In this document: positions 17,345-23,937 of the stretch, piece after piece
Numbering within the stretch: the stretch's first letter is position 1
Layout of the letters: the number at the start of each line of letters is the position of its first letter
NCBI GenBank assembly: GCA_017630115.1
Contig: JAGBVY010000050.1
Location: forward strand, 1-28,346
From: Tidjanibacter sp.
GTDB taxonomy: Bacteria > Bacteroidota > Bacteroidia > Bacteroidales > Rikenellaceae
Length of the DNA stretch: 28,346 nucleotides
Direction of reading: 5' to 3'
Notes under the pieces: generated by a model
Seen by the model: only the letters and a program-made list of their open reading frames with translations
Told to the model about the DNA's origin: nothing
Database searches by the model: none
Position numbers and translations under genes: made by a program

Positions 17345-17391
17345 TCGGCCACCTCGCAAGCACATCTGCGCCCACCCACGCGCGAGGCCGA
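17345..17391 (-). promoter_or_regulatory. GC-rich bulged hairpin in the leader of the starch operon
   Basis: TCGGCC-ACC-TCGC (17345-17357) pairs with GCGAGGCCGA (17382-17391), giving 10 bp with a 3-base bulge and a 24-base loop. It stands out in an otherwise AT-rich intergenic region, 55-101 bp upstream of the MFS start codon. It could be an RNA leader structure or a protein site. No known riboswitch class is recognised. Confidence 0.4.
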
Positions 17392-17510
17392 CACCTATTT
17401 TTATAAAATAAGTTTTGCAATTTAGTGCTTTTCTTTGAGAAAACGGTCATAATTTTGACGAATGGCAGATTTTTAGTGACGAGGCAAAAGAAAAAACATA
17501 CCGAAAACTA

Positions 17511-17540
17511 TTGATTTTCGACAAAAAAGACGTATCTTTG
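17511..17540 (+). promoter_or_regulatory. Promoter of the membrane protein-lytS-lytR operon
   Basis: A TTG -33 element (17511-17513), a 19-bp spacer and an exact TAnnTTTG -7 element (TATCTTTG, 17533-17540) match the Bacteroidota housekeeping promoter. The start codon lies 31 bp downstream of the -7 element. Confidence 0.75.
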
Positions 17541-17570
17541 AAAACCTAAATCAACTTTTACAACCACAAA

Positions 17571-17924
17571 ATGGACGCAAGACTAACCAAATGCAGTTGG
17601 GTCATCCACCTCTTCGCTCTTGGCCACGCGCTCTCCTCACTCCTGATGGCGCACTGGGGGCTGAATGACGAGATTGTACTCTCGCTACTGACCATCTCTG
17701 TGATTATCATTGTGACCCATTTATACAAACTGCCCATTGAGGTGTCGGCTGCACTAGCTGCGCTGTGTAGTTTTGCGGGATTCTATCTTGGCTCGCTCGG
17801 CAGCAAATTGCTTACCTCGTCGGGGGTGGAGTTTTTGGTGACTTACTCCAATGAAATCACCACTTTCCTTGTGACCGAAATTCTCGGTTGGGCCACAACC
17901 ATCATCGCTGCAAGAGGCAAGTAA
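17571..17924 (+). CDS. Small multi-pass membrane protein upstream of a LytS-type kinase
   Basis: I do not recognise a family. The 117-residue protein is strongly hydrophobic, with about four predicted membrane segments: around 10-27, 34-51, 56-77 and 88-113. It has no lipobox and no conserved catalytic motif that I can see. It follows a well-formed promoter by 31 bp and ends 15 bp before the histidine kinase gene, so it should be cotranscribed with the kinase and response regulator. It may be a membrane partner or accessory of that two-component system, a guess based only on position. Confidence 0.75.
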   Translation: MDARLTKCSWVIHLFALGHALSSLLMAHWGLNDEIVLSLLTISVIIIVTHLYKLPIEVSAALAALCSFAGFYLGSLGSKLLTSSGVEFLVTYSNEITTFLVTEILGWATTIIAARGK

Positions 17925-17939
17925 TCTCCCCGGAACTCT

Positions 17940-18944
17940 ATGAACAAAGAACTGCGACGACTAATTGCCGTTATTGTTGCCATTCTGCTTCTGAGGATTG
18001 GCCTCGTGAACATCTACGACCACTTTGTGGCACGCGGCGGCATTGACATTTTCGACGCGCTCTCGCTCATCCTTTTCGACCCCCTAAACCTACCCATCAC
18101 CCTTTCGTTGTCGCTGGTATTGGGCTACTTGGTGCACCGCAGTCATTGGCTCAGCCAAAGGCTTGTGTTTAAGTTTGTTGCGTGGGTTGCAATAGTGAGC
18201 CTTTGTTCGCTTATTGCCACCTTTTTGGGCACATCCAAAGGGGGCTACGAGGCGTGGAGCGTGGAGTGGCACTCGGTGGCTTTCACGGGGGTGATTTTCT
18301 ACACCATTGTACTGGTGGCACTCTACTTGTGGCTATGGTTTCGCTCCTCGCGCCGCTCGGTGTCGGAGTATAGGGCCAAGAGTGAGCGTTCGCAGTATCG
18401 CTACACCCAGCTCAAACGACAACTCAACCCCCACTTCCTCTTCAACAGCCTCTCCATATTGGACTACTTGGTTCAGGAACAACTCACCGAGCGCGCCAGC
18501 GACTACATAAAAAAACTGGCCAACATCTACCGCTACCTACTCAAACAGGAGGAGTACGACACCATCGAACTCAGCAAGGAGGTCGATTTCCTCGGACTCT
18601 ATGTCGATATTATGCGTGAGCGTTTCCTCGACGGTTTCGATGTCACCATCAATCTCTCTGAGGCCGACCTTTCGCGCAAGACCGTACCCTGTTCGCTCCA
18701 AGTGTTGGTGGAAAATGCCTTTAAGCACAACGCCGTCTCGCCCACAAACAAACTCCACATTGAGATTCGCGGAGAAGAGGGATGGGTGGTGGTTTCCAAC
18801 AACTTAAACCCCAAGCAAACCCCATCCGAGTCCAATGGCTTCGGACTGAAAAACCTTCGTGCACGATATGACGTTCTGACCGGAAAGAAAATCAAGGTTG
18901 AGAGCGACAAGCAGAGCTTTACCGTAAAAATACCACTACTATGA
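17940..18944 (+). CDS. LytS/YehU-type sensor histidine kinase
   Basis: This 334-residue protein has four predicted N-terminal membrane helices (about 8-25, 45-66, 75-95, 112-133) with no extracellular sensor domain of any size. A short coiled linker follows, then a His_kinase (PF06580-type) domain. The phospho-accepting histidine is H165 in QLNPHFLFNSL, the N-box is LVENAFKHNA (256-265), and the G-box region is NGFGLKNLRARY (299-310). Its stop codon overlaps the start of the response regulator gene (ATGA at 18941-18944), so the two are translationally coupled partners. The signal is unknown. Its position divergent from the starch operon makes it a candidate regulator of starch genes; that is inference. 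Confidence 0.92.
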   Translation: MNKELRRLIAVIVAILLLRIGLVNIYDHFVARGGIDIFDALSLILFDPLNLPITLSLSLVLGYLVHRSHWLSQRLVFKFVAWVAIVSLCSLIATFLGTSKGGYEAWSVEWHSVAFTGVIFYTIVLVALYLWLWFRSSRRSVSEYRAKSERSQYRYTQLKRQLNPHFLFNSLSILDYLVQEQLTERASDYIKKLANIYRYLLKQEEYDTIELSKEVDFLGLYVDIMRERFLDGFDVTINLSEADLSRKTVPCSLQVLVENAFKHNAVSPTNKLHIEIRGEEGWVVVSNNLNPKQTPSESNGFGLKNLRARYDVLTGKKIKVESDKQSFTVKIPLL

Positions 18945-19705
18945 ATGTACTAATTATAGAAGACGAGATTCCCTCACGCCTCAACCTACAACGCGCCATT
19001 GGCACCATAGCTCCCGATATGAACATTGTCGGAAGCATTGGCTCGGTGGCCGAAGCGGTGGAGTGGTTTGGCAGCCACCCTGAGGGTGCCGACCTCATAT
19101 TTATGGATGTGCAACTGAGTGACGGACTGGGATTTGACATATTTAAGAAGGTGGCGGTCAAAGGTCACGTTGTGGTCACCACAGCCTACGACAACTACGC
19201 TCTTGACGCCTTCAAAATCCACTCCATCGACTACCTTCTGAAACCTCTCGACAAGGAGGCTTTGGCAGGTGCTATCGACCACTGCCGCACACTCTCGCAG
19301 TCGAGCACCCCCACCCCCATCGACTACAACGCTCTGGCCGAACTTTTCGCCCCCAAAACACCCTACAAGGACCGTTTTCTGGTAAAACTCGGCGACAAAA
19401 TCATACTCATCAAAGTGGAGAACATCGTTCTCTTCTACTCCGAGAACAAAACAACCTATCTGGTAACCAACGAGAATAGGGAATACATAATTGACGACTC
19501 GCTCGATGCCATAGAGTGCAAACTCGACCCCAAACATTTCTTCCGCATTGGCCGCTCCTACATTGTGGCTTTGGAACAGATACAGGTGGTCACCAAACAC
19601 TTCGGCTCGCGCTTAAAAGTGCAGTTGCGTTCCTCGCATCGCGACGACCTGTTCGTTTCGCGCGCCCGCTCGACCGAGTTCCTCGAATGGCTCAACGGCA
19701 ACTAA
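18941..19705 (+). CDS. LytR/AlgR-type response regulator (REC-LytTR)
   Basis: This 254-residue protein has an N-terminal receiver domain (1-115) with the acidic pair E7/D8, phospho-acceptor D56 in LIFMDVQLSDG, T81 in VVTTAYD and K101 in YLLKPL. A C-terminal LytTR DNA-binding domain spans about 145-250 (DRFLVKLGDKIILIKVENIV, then FFRIGRSYIVALEQI). It is the cognate partner of the overlapping kinase. LytTR proteins bind pairs of short direct repeats; I did not find a convincing site in the 280-bp divergent region, so a link to the starch operon remains untested. It ends 15 bp before the next gene, which may belong to the same transcript. Confidence 0.93.
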   Translation: MNVLIIEDEIPSRLNLQRAIGTIAPDMNIVGSIGSVAEAVEWFGSHPEGADLIFMDVQLSDGLGFDIFKKVAVKGHVVVTTAYDNYALDAFKIHSIDYLLKPLDKEALAGAIDHCRTLSQSSTPTPIDYNALAELFAPKTPYKDRFLVKLGDKIILIKVENIVLFYSENKTTYLVTNENREYIIDDSLDAIECKLDPKHFFRIGRSYIVALEQIQVVTKHFGSRLKVQLRSSHRDDLFVSRARSTEFLEWLNGN

Positions 19706-19720
19706 ACACACAACGGGAAA

Positions 19721-20866
19721 ATGAAGAGATTTAGGATATTTTTGCTGACCGCAATAGCTCTGTTTGCGGTGTTTGGAGCAAGGGCACAAACGGCAGATAA
19801 CTACACACTTACGGTTTGTGGCGACGGCTCGTCGCTGCAAGAGGCCACCGACAACGCCCTACGCAACGCCGTGGGGCAGGCCTACGGGGTTTATGTATCG
19901 TCGGACACCGCCATTCTCAACGACAACATCGTGAGGGATGAGATTGGCACCCTCTCGTCGGGCAACATCCTCTCCTACGAGGTTTTGGCCCACACCACCA
20001 CCCCGCAGGGGCTGCATATGGTTACTGTCAAAACCACCGTTTCGGTCACAAACCTCATCTCCTTCTCCAAAGCAAAGGGCAGTAAGGTGGAGTTTGCAGG
20101 CACTCTTTTTGGTGCCAATATGCGCCTTATTGAGTCGGCCAAGAAGAACGAAAAGATTGTCATCGACCATTTCATCAAGCAGGTGGAGATTTTCCTCGAC
20201 AACTGTGGCCCTTTCAAAAACCCCAAGATATTGGGAAGCACCCCCAAGAAACACTCCGATGGCACCTATTATATAGAGTTGAAATACCAACCGGTGCAGA
20301 CCTCAGTCCCGGGCCAACTCTTCACTATGCTCTACGATTTTCTCAGCTCTATCTCTCTGACCGATGCCGAGATTGAGATGTATCGCCAAGTGGGCGAATC
20401 TACGTTTAGTGCATTTTGTTTGATGAGAAGGGATTACAGTTCGCCCGCTATTGGCAATGGTGCGAATGGAGAAATAAAGAGTTTCCAACTTAGAACAAAC
20501 CGCATCGGAAAGCTCGGAACTTTGTTGGATAGCACCAAGGATATGACAACAATAATTGCCAAAGATATTGAGGGTAAGGTGATTGCCACACACAAGGAAA
20601 CCTATCGCAGAGCCTATGGAGGACGTAATGTGGAGTCAAATTTGGGCAGCTATGGTTGCGATTTTGTTTTCCCATATAGGTGGAGGAAGGATGAGGATGG
20701 TACAATAACAACAAACAAGTTCTATTACTACAAAGGCACCGATGGCGTTTACACAACGTTTTCGCCCCCAAGAGGTAATGGCACAAATGGTCTTACAATG
20801 GAGCAGGTGAGCCGCATCGCCTCCATCGAAATGGAGTACCGATTGGTCTATCAGAAAGCAAAGTAG
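19721..20866 (+). CDS. Secreted protein with possible FlgT-like N-terminal domain
   Basis: The 381-residue protein has a Sec signal peptide (cleavage likely after about residue 22, VFGARA/Q) and no lipobox, so it should be periplasmic or exported. Residues about 27-110 (LQEATDNALRNAVGQAYGVYV, then NIVRDEIGTLSSGNILSYEVL) resemble the N-terminal domain of flagellar FlgT and related LPP20-like folds, a weak likeness judged by eye. The rest is not recognised. It starts 15 bp after the response regulator and may be in its operon or be a target of the system. Base use changes inside the gene: roughly 20390-20790 is richer in A/T than the first half and the last 60 bases, which suggests a mosaic origin or relaxed selection. 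A hairpin follows at 20888. Confidence 0.8.
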   Translation: MKRFRIFLLTAIALFAVFGARAQTADNYTLTVCGDGSSLQEATDNALRNAVGQAYGVYVSSDTAILNDNIVRDEIGTLSSGNILSYEVLAHTTTPQGLHMVTVKTTVSVTNLISFSKAKGSKVEFAGTLFGANMRLIESAKKNEKIVIDHFIKQVEIFLDNCGPFKNPKILGSTPKKHSDGTYYIELKYQPVQTSVPGQLFTMLYDFLSSISLTDAEIEMYRQVGESTFSAFCLMRRDYSSPAIGNGANGEIKSFQLRTNRIGKLGTLLDSTKDMTTIIAKDIEGKVIATHKETYRRAYGGRNVESNLGSYGCDFVFPYRWRKDEDGTITTNKFYYYKGTDGVYTTFSPPRGNGTNGLTMEQVSRIASIEMEYRLVYQKAK

Positions 20867-20887
20867 CCACAGACATTCTATTGTCAC

Positions 20888-20917
20888 TACGGGCGCGAGG
20901 AGTCCCTCGCGCCCGTA
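20888..20917 (+). terminator. Likely terminator hairpin after the lytR-linked gene
   Basis: A perfect 13-bp stem TACGGGCGCGAGG/CCTCGCGCCCGTA with a 4-base loop lies 21 bp after the stop codon at 20866. The downstream bases (ATGTTTGTATAT) are only moderately T-rich, so it may be a weak terminator or a 3' stabilising hairpin. Confidence 0.6.
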
Positions 20918-21013
20918 ATGTTTGTATATAACGGTAGCAAATTAAGGGGCTCTTATCCGTAAAAAACAGCCATTCGTCAGAAAGAGTGTAGTTGTTTCGG
21001 GAAAAATCACTAC

Positions 21014-21030
21014 CTTGCGCTTTGCGCAAG
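21014..21030. promoter_or_regulatory. Operator-like inverted repeat upstream of the pullulanase
   Basis: CTTGCGC-TTT-GCGCAAG is a perfect 7-bp inverted repeat 31 bp before the pullulanase start codon. The overlapping TACCTTGC (21011-21018) is a near match to the -7 consensus, so the palindrome may overlap a promoter and serve as a regulator site. Its half-site differs from that of the susC palindrome apart from a shared TTGC core. Confidence 0.4.
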
Positions 21031-21061
21031 ACAAAACGGCAAAAAACAAATAAAAAATAAA

Positions 21062-23059
21062 ATGAAAACTCTTCTTAAAGTTGCCGCCATCGTTTGCGGC
21101 ATAATGACTATGGCTTGCAAAACCCAAACTACCGTAGGTGACTTCGCAACCTACCCCGAGTACAAGAAAAATGACCTCGGACTGACCTACACACCCACCA
21201 AATCGACCCTCCGTCTGTGGGCCCCCACAGCCGAGAGCGTAACCCTTAGCATATATGCCGAAGGCGTTGGTGGCGAGGCTCTCGAAACCATTGCTATGAC
21301 CAAGAGCACTAAGGGCACTTGGGTGGCAACACTCGACGGCGACCGCAAGGGTCAGTTCTACACCTACCAAGTGAAGGTCGATGGCAAAGAGCTTGGTGAG
21401 ACTCCCGGCGTTTGGCCTAAGGCTGTGGGTGTGAATGGTTTGCGTGGCGCTATTGTGGATATGGCCGAGACCAATCCCGAAGGTTGGGCTGAGGACAAGC
21501 GCATAGAGGTGGAGAACTTCACCGATATAGTAATATACGAGATGCACCACCGCGACTTCTCGATTGCCAACAACAGCGGCATCACCAACAAGGGTAAATT
21601 CATCGCCCTCACAGAGGAGGGTACCACCACCCCCGAGGGTCTGAAAAGCGGCATCGACCACCTCAAAGAGCTGGGAATCACCCACGTTCACATCCTCCCC
21701 TCCTACGACTACGGCTCGATTGACGAGGCACGCTTGGAGGAGAACAAATACAACTGGGGCTACGACCCAAAGAACTACAACGCACCCGAGGGTGGCTACT
21801 CCACCGACCCCTTCACTCCCGAGGTTCGCATCCGCGAGATGAAACAGATGGTGCAGGCTCTCCACGAGGCAGGCATTGGCGTAATTATGGATGTTGTCTA
21901 TAACCACACCTTCGTAAACGACGGCTCGAACTTCTCCCTGACCGTCCCCGGCTACTACTACCGTCAGGAGGAAGATGGCGACTACTCCAACGCCTCGGGC
22001 TGCGGCAACGAGACCGCCTCGGAGCGTCCTATGGTACGTCGCTATATGGTTGAATCGGTGAAGTATTGGGCCGAAGAGTATCACATCGACGGTTTCCGCT
22101 TCGACCTTATGGCCATCCACGACATTGAGACTATGAACCTCATACGCAAGGAGTTGGACAAAATCTCACCATCCATCTTCATCTACGGTGAGGGTTGGAT
22201 GGCTGGTGGCTCTCCCCTTGCAGGCGAAGAGCAGGCCTCCAAACACAACGGCAAGCAGTTCCCCCGCATTGCCGTATTTAGCGACGACATCCGCGATGGT
22301 TTGCGTGGCGAGTGGATGCGTGGTGGCGAGGGCGGTTTTGCTACGGGCGTTGTGGGCAACCGCCAGAAGGAGAGTATCAAATTTGGCGTTGTGGGCGCAA
22401 CCCAGCACCCTCAGGTTGATTACGAAGCCGTAAACTACTCCTCGGCACCCTATGCCAACAACCCCACCGAGGTTATCAACTATGTTTCGTGCCACGACGA
22501 CGAGTGCTTGCGCGACAAGATTGACGCAGTGGCAGCCGACGCAACTCCCGAGCAGCGCAAACGTATGGACCTCTTGGCCCAGACCATTGTTATGACCTCG
22601 CAGGGTGTGCCCTTTATCTTCTGCGGCGAGGAGCTCTACCGCACCAAACAGCACATCCGCAACACATACAATCTCCCCGATGAGATAAACCGCATAGATT
22701 GGAGCCACAAAGCCAAGTATGCCGACGTATTTGAGTACTACAAGGAGCTTATCCGTATGCGTCGCCAGCACCCCGCTTTCCGTATGGCCACCGAGGAGCA
22801 ACTCGCTCAGAACTTGAAGTTTATCGACTCTCCCGAGGGTACTGTGATGTACACCCTCAATGGCGCAGCTGTGGGTGACGAGTGGAACGAGATTTTGGTT
22901 ATCTACAACGGCAATCGAGGTGGTGTCGATATGGAGTTCCCTCAGGGCGATTGGAATATCGTCTGTGAGGATGCCAAGATGCAGCTCGACACCCCCCGCC
23001 CCTTCACCGGCGGCAGCTTCTATGTTCACGGCACAAGCGCCATCGTAGCGTTCAAATAG
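21062..23059 (+). CDS. pulA: Type I pullulanase, lipoprotein (CBM48-GH13)
   Basis: This 665-residue debranching enzyme hydrolyses alpha-1,6 bonds in pullulan and branched dextrins. A lipoprotein signal ends in TMAC (C19), so it is anchored to a membrane, probably the outer one. Residues about 40-130 form a CBM48 N-terminal domain (STLRLWAPTAESVTLSIY). The GH13 barrel carries the type I pullulanase signature YNWGYDP (230-236), DVVYNH (277-282), GFRFD with nucleophile D348, YGEGW with acid/base E377 and VSCHDD with D479. A short C-terminal beta domain follows. It is transcribed opposite to the main starch operon and stands alone between two hairpins, so it appears to be a separate transcription unit serving the same pathway. 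Confidence 0.94.
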   Translation: MKTLLKVAAIVCGIMTMACKTQTTVGDFATYPEYKKNDLGLTYTPTKSTLRLWAPTAESVTLSIYAEGVGGEALETIAMTKSTKGTWVATLDGDRKGQFYTYQVKVDGKELGETPGVWPKAVGVNGLRGAIVDMAETNPEGWAEDKRIEVENFTDIVIYEMHHRDFSIANNSGITNKGKFIALTEEGTTTPEGLKSGIDHLKELGITHVHILPSYDYGSIDEARLEENKYNWGYDPKNYNAPEGGYSTDPFTPEVRIREMKQMVQALHEAGIGVIMDVVYNHTFVNDGSNFSLTVPGYYYRQEEDGDYSNASGCGNETASERPMVRRYMVESVKYWAEEYHIDGFRFDLMAIHDIETMNLIRKELDKISPSIFIYGEGWMAGGSPLAGEEQASKHNGKQFPRIAVFSDDIRDGLRGEWMRGGEGGFATGVVGNRQKESIKFGVVGATQHPQVDYEAVNYSSAPYANNPTEVINYVSCHDDECLRDKIDAVAADATPEQRKRMDLLAQTIVMTSQGVPFIFCGEELYRTKQHIRNTYNLPDEINRIDWSHKAKYADVFEYYKELIRMRRQHPAFRMATEEQLAQNLKFIDSPEGTVMYTLNGAAVGDEWNEILVIYNGNRGGVDMEFPQGDWNIVCEDAKMQLDTPRPFTGGSFYVHGTSAIVAFK

Positions 23060-23082
23060 GTGGCCAAGTCCCTCTGGCAAAC

Positions 23083-23112
23083 AAAAAAGCAGAACTTCGG
23101 TTCTGCTTTTTT
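23083..23112. terminator. Bidirectional rho-independent terminator after the pullulanase
   Basis: The stem GCAGAAC/GTTCTGC encloses a TTCG tetraloop and is flanked by six A residues on the left and six T residues on the right. It starts 24 bp after the pullulanase stop codon. The symmetric A/T flanks mean it can also stop transcription arriving on the minus strand from the tRNA-Leu side. Confidence 0.9.
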
Positions 23113-23150
23113 GTTATGCACGTTCCCGTAGTGTTTAGTTTCGCCACGAA

Positions 23151-23161
23151 GGGGGGGGGGG
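23151..23161. repeat. Homopolymer run of 11 G
   Basis: Eleven consecutive G residues lie at the left edge of the duplicated spacer. They are not inside a gene, so phase variation of a protein is unlikely. The run could be unstable or miscounted in sequencing. Confidence 0.7.
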
Positions 23162-23272
23162 AGGTTTGGAGGGGTGGTCGAACACTCACGCCCCGCACAA
23201 AAACGCAACCACCTACCAACGTCGCAACCACTGCGCACAAAAAAAAGACCCTCACAAATGTGAAGGCCTTAC
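23161..23272. repeat. Tandem spacer duplication, copy 1
   Basis: About 100 bp, from GGTGGTCGAACACTC (23173) to GGCCTTAC (23272), is repeated almost unchanged about 141-142 bp downstream. It includes a second copy of the tRNA-Leu terminator hairpin. Differences are a few substitutions and one extra A in the A-run. Confidence 0.85.
23247..23268 (-). terminator. Distal copy of the tRNA-Leu terminator hairpin
   Basis: On the minus strand the hairpin GGCCTTCACA/TGTGAGGGTC (G-U pairs included) is followed by eight T residues. It has the same sequence as the hairpin next to tRNA-Leu and is part of the tandem duplication. Confidence 0.7.
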
Positions 23273-23302
23273 CCAAATTAGTAAGCCTCCCCTACGCAAG
23301 GG

Positions 23303-23413
23303 GAGGTTGGGAGAGGTGGTCGAACACTCGCTCCCCGCACAAAAACGCAACCACCTACCAACGTCGCAACCACTGCGCACAAAAAAAGACCCTCACAAAT
23401 GTGAAGGCCTTAC
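23303..23413. repeat. Tandem spacer duplication, copy 2
   Basis: This is the copy next to tRNA-Leu. It contains CTCCCCGCAC (23331-23340), which is the reverse complement of the plus-strand bases at the tRNA 3' end (GTGCGGGGAG, 23416-23425), so the unit seems to carry a short piece resembling the tRNA end in the opposite orientation. Confidence 0.8.
23381..23409 (-). terminator. Terminator of tRNA-Leu
   Basis: On the minus strand the hairpin GGCCTTCACA/TGTGAGGGTC pairs along its length with G-U wobbles and is followed by seven T residues. It starts 8 bases after the tRNA 3' end. Confidence 0.8.
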
Positions 23414-23416
23414 CTG

Positions 23417-23498
23417 TGCGGGGAGTGGGACTCGAACCCACGCGGCTCTCGCCACCAGATCCTAAGTCTGGCGCGGCTACCAATTACGCCATCTCCGC
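23417..23498 (-). tRNA. tRNA-Leu (anticodon TAG)
   Basis: On the minus strand the sequence forms a class II tRNA of 82 bases. The acceptor stem is GCGGAGA with TCCCCGC, containing one A-C mismatch. The D-arm has AATTGGTAGCCGC. The anticodon stem CCAGA/TCTGG encloses loop CTTAGGA, giving TAG, which reads CUA. A long variable arm (TGGCGAGAGCC) precedes the T-arm GTGGG, TTCGAGT, CCCAC. The discriminator is A and CCA is not encoded. Confidence 0.95.
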
Positions 23499-23509
23499 GT
23501 TAGACGACG

Positions 23510-23517
23510 CAAAGGTA
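23510..23517 (-). promoter_or_regulatory. -7 promoter element of tRNA-Leu
   Basis: On the minus strand this reads TACCTTTG, an exact TAnnTTTG match 12 bp upstream of the tRNA 5' end. A TTG lies 17 bp further upstream, slightly closer than usual. The same octamer occurs in the opposite orientation at 23561, serving the riboswitch. Confidence 0.65.
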
Positions 23518-23560
23518 AAAAAAATTTTCAACTTCAAGCACAACTTAACAGTTTTTTGCA

Positions 23561-23568
23561 TACCTTTG
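23561..23568 (+). promoter_or_regulatory. -7 promoter element of the B12 operon
   Basis: TACCTTTG matches TAnnTTTG exactly and ends only a few bases before the cobalamin riboswitch, as expected for a riboswitch that begins at the transcript 5' end. No TTG is seen at 19-20 bp upstream. Confidence 0.65.
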
Positions 23569-23571
23569 TCT

Positions 23572-23764
23572 CGATGCGGTTCCCGTAATAGGGACTAAGA
23601 GGGAATGCCGTGTGAGTCGGCAACAGTTCCCGCTGCTGTAAGCCTCAACCCGCAACTTGTTGGGTTTTAACACTTTCGGACAATCACAATTACGTCACTG
23701 ATGTGCTGCAGAACATCGGGAAGGCGGTCTGAAAGCGAGGTAAGTCAGAAGACCTGCCACATCG
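23572..23764 (+). ncRNA. Cobalamin (B12) riboswitch
   Basis: The segment carries the class hallmarks in order: GCGGTTCCCG, AAGAGGGAATGCCGTG, GAGTCGGCAACAGTTCCCGC, TGCTGTAA, GTCACTG, GGGAAGGCGGTC, and the B12 box AAAGCGAGGTAAGTCAGAAG followed by ACCTGCC. It precedes a BtuG-like lipoprotein and a BtuB-like receptor on the same strand, and would lower their expression when B12 is plentiful. About 170 bp lie between its end and the first start codon. That stretch includes a CCGCTCGCAG...CCGCAAGCGG pairing (about 23869-23895) and an eight-T run near 23810, which could be parts of an expression platform. Confidence 0.92.
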
Positions 23765-23937
23765 TTTATGGGATTACTCCTGCGGCGAATGGGAGGTTTT
23801 CGTGTACTTTTTTTTCGATACCCACTTAGAGGGGCATCCAAACACCAAGCAACACTAAAACAAACTACCGCTCGCAGAGTAAAAACCGCAAGCGGGAGAA
23901 CTTGTTTTATTTACTTAACCAATTAACAATCAATGTT

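Noticed and set aside
18986..19600. Minus-strand open frame over the response regulator
   Set aside because: The plus-strand REC-LytTR gene is unambiguous and overlaps its kinase by ATGA.
20942..23080. Minus-strand open frames (20942-22120 and 22166-23080) over the pullulanase
   Set aside because: Antisense to an intact pullulanase with all catalytic residues; no motif of their own.
23116..23598. 160-codon plus-strand open frame across the tandem repeat, tRNA-Leu and riboswitch start
   Set aside because: It reads through an RNA gene and a duplicated non-coding spacer; the phrase GVGLEPTRL is a known false product of antisense tRNA.
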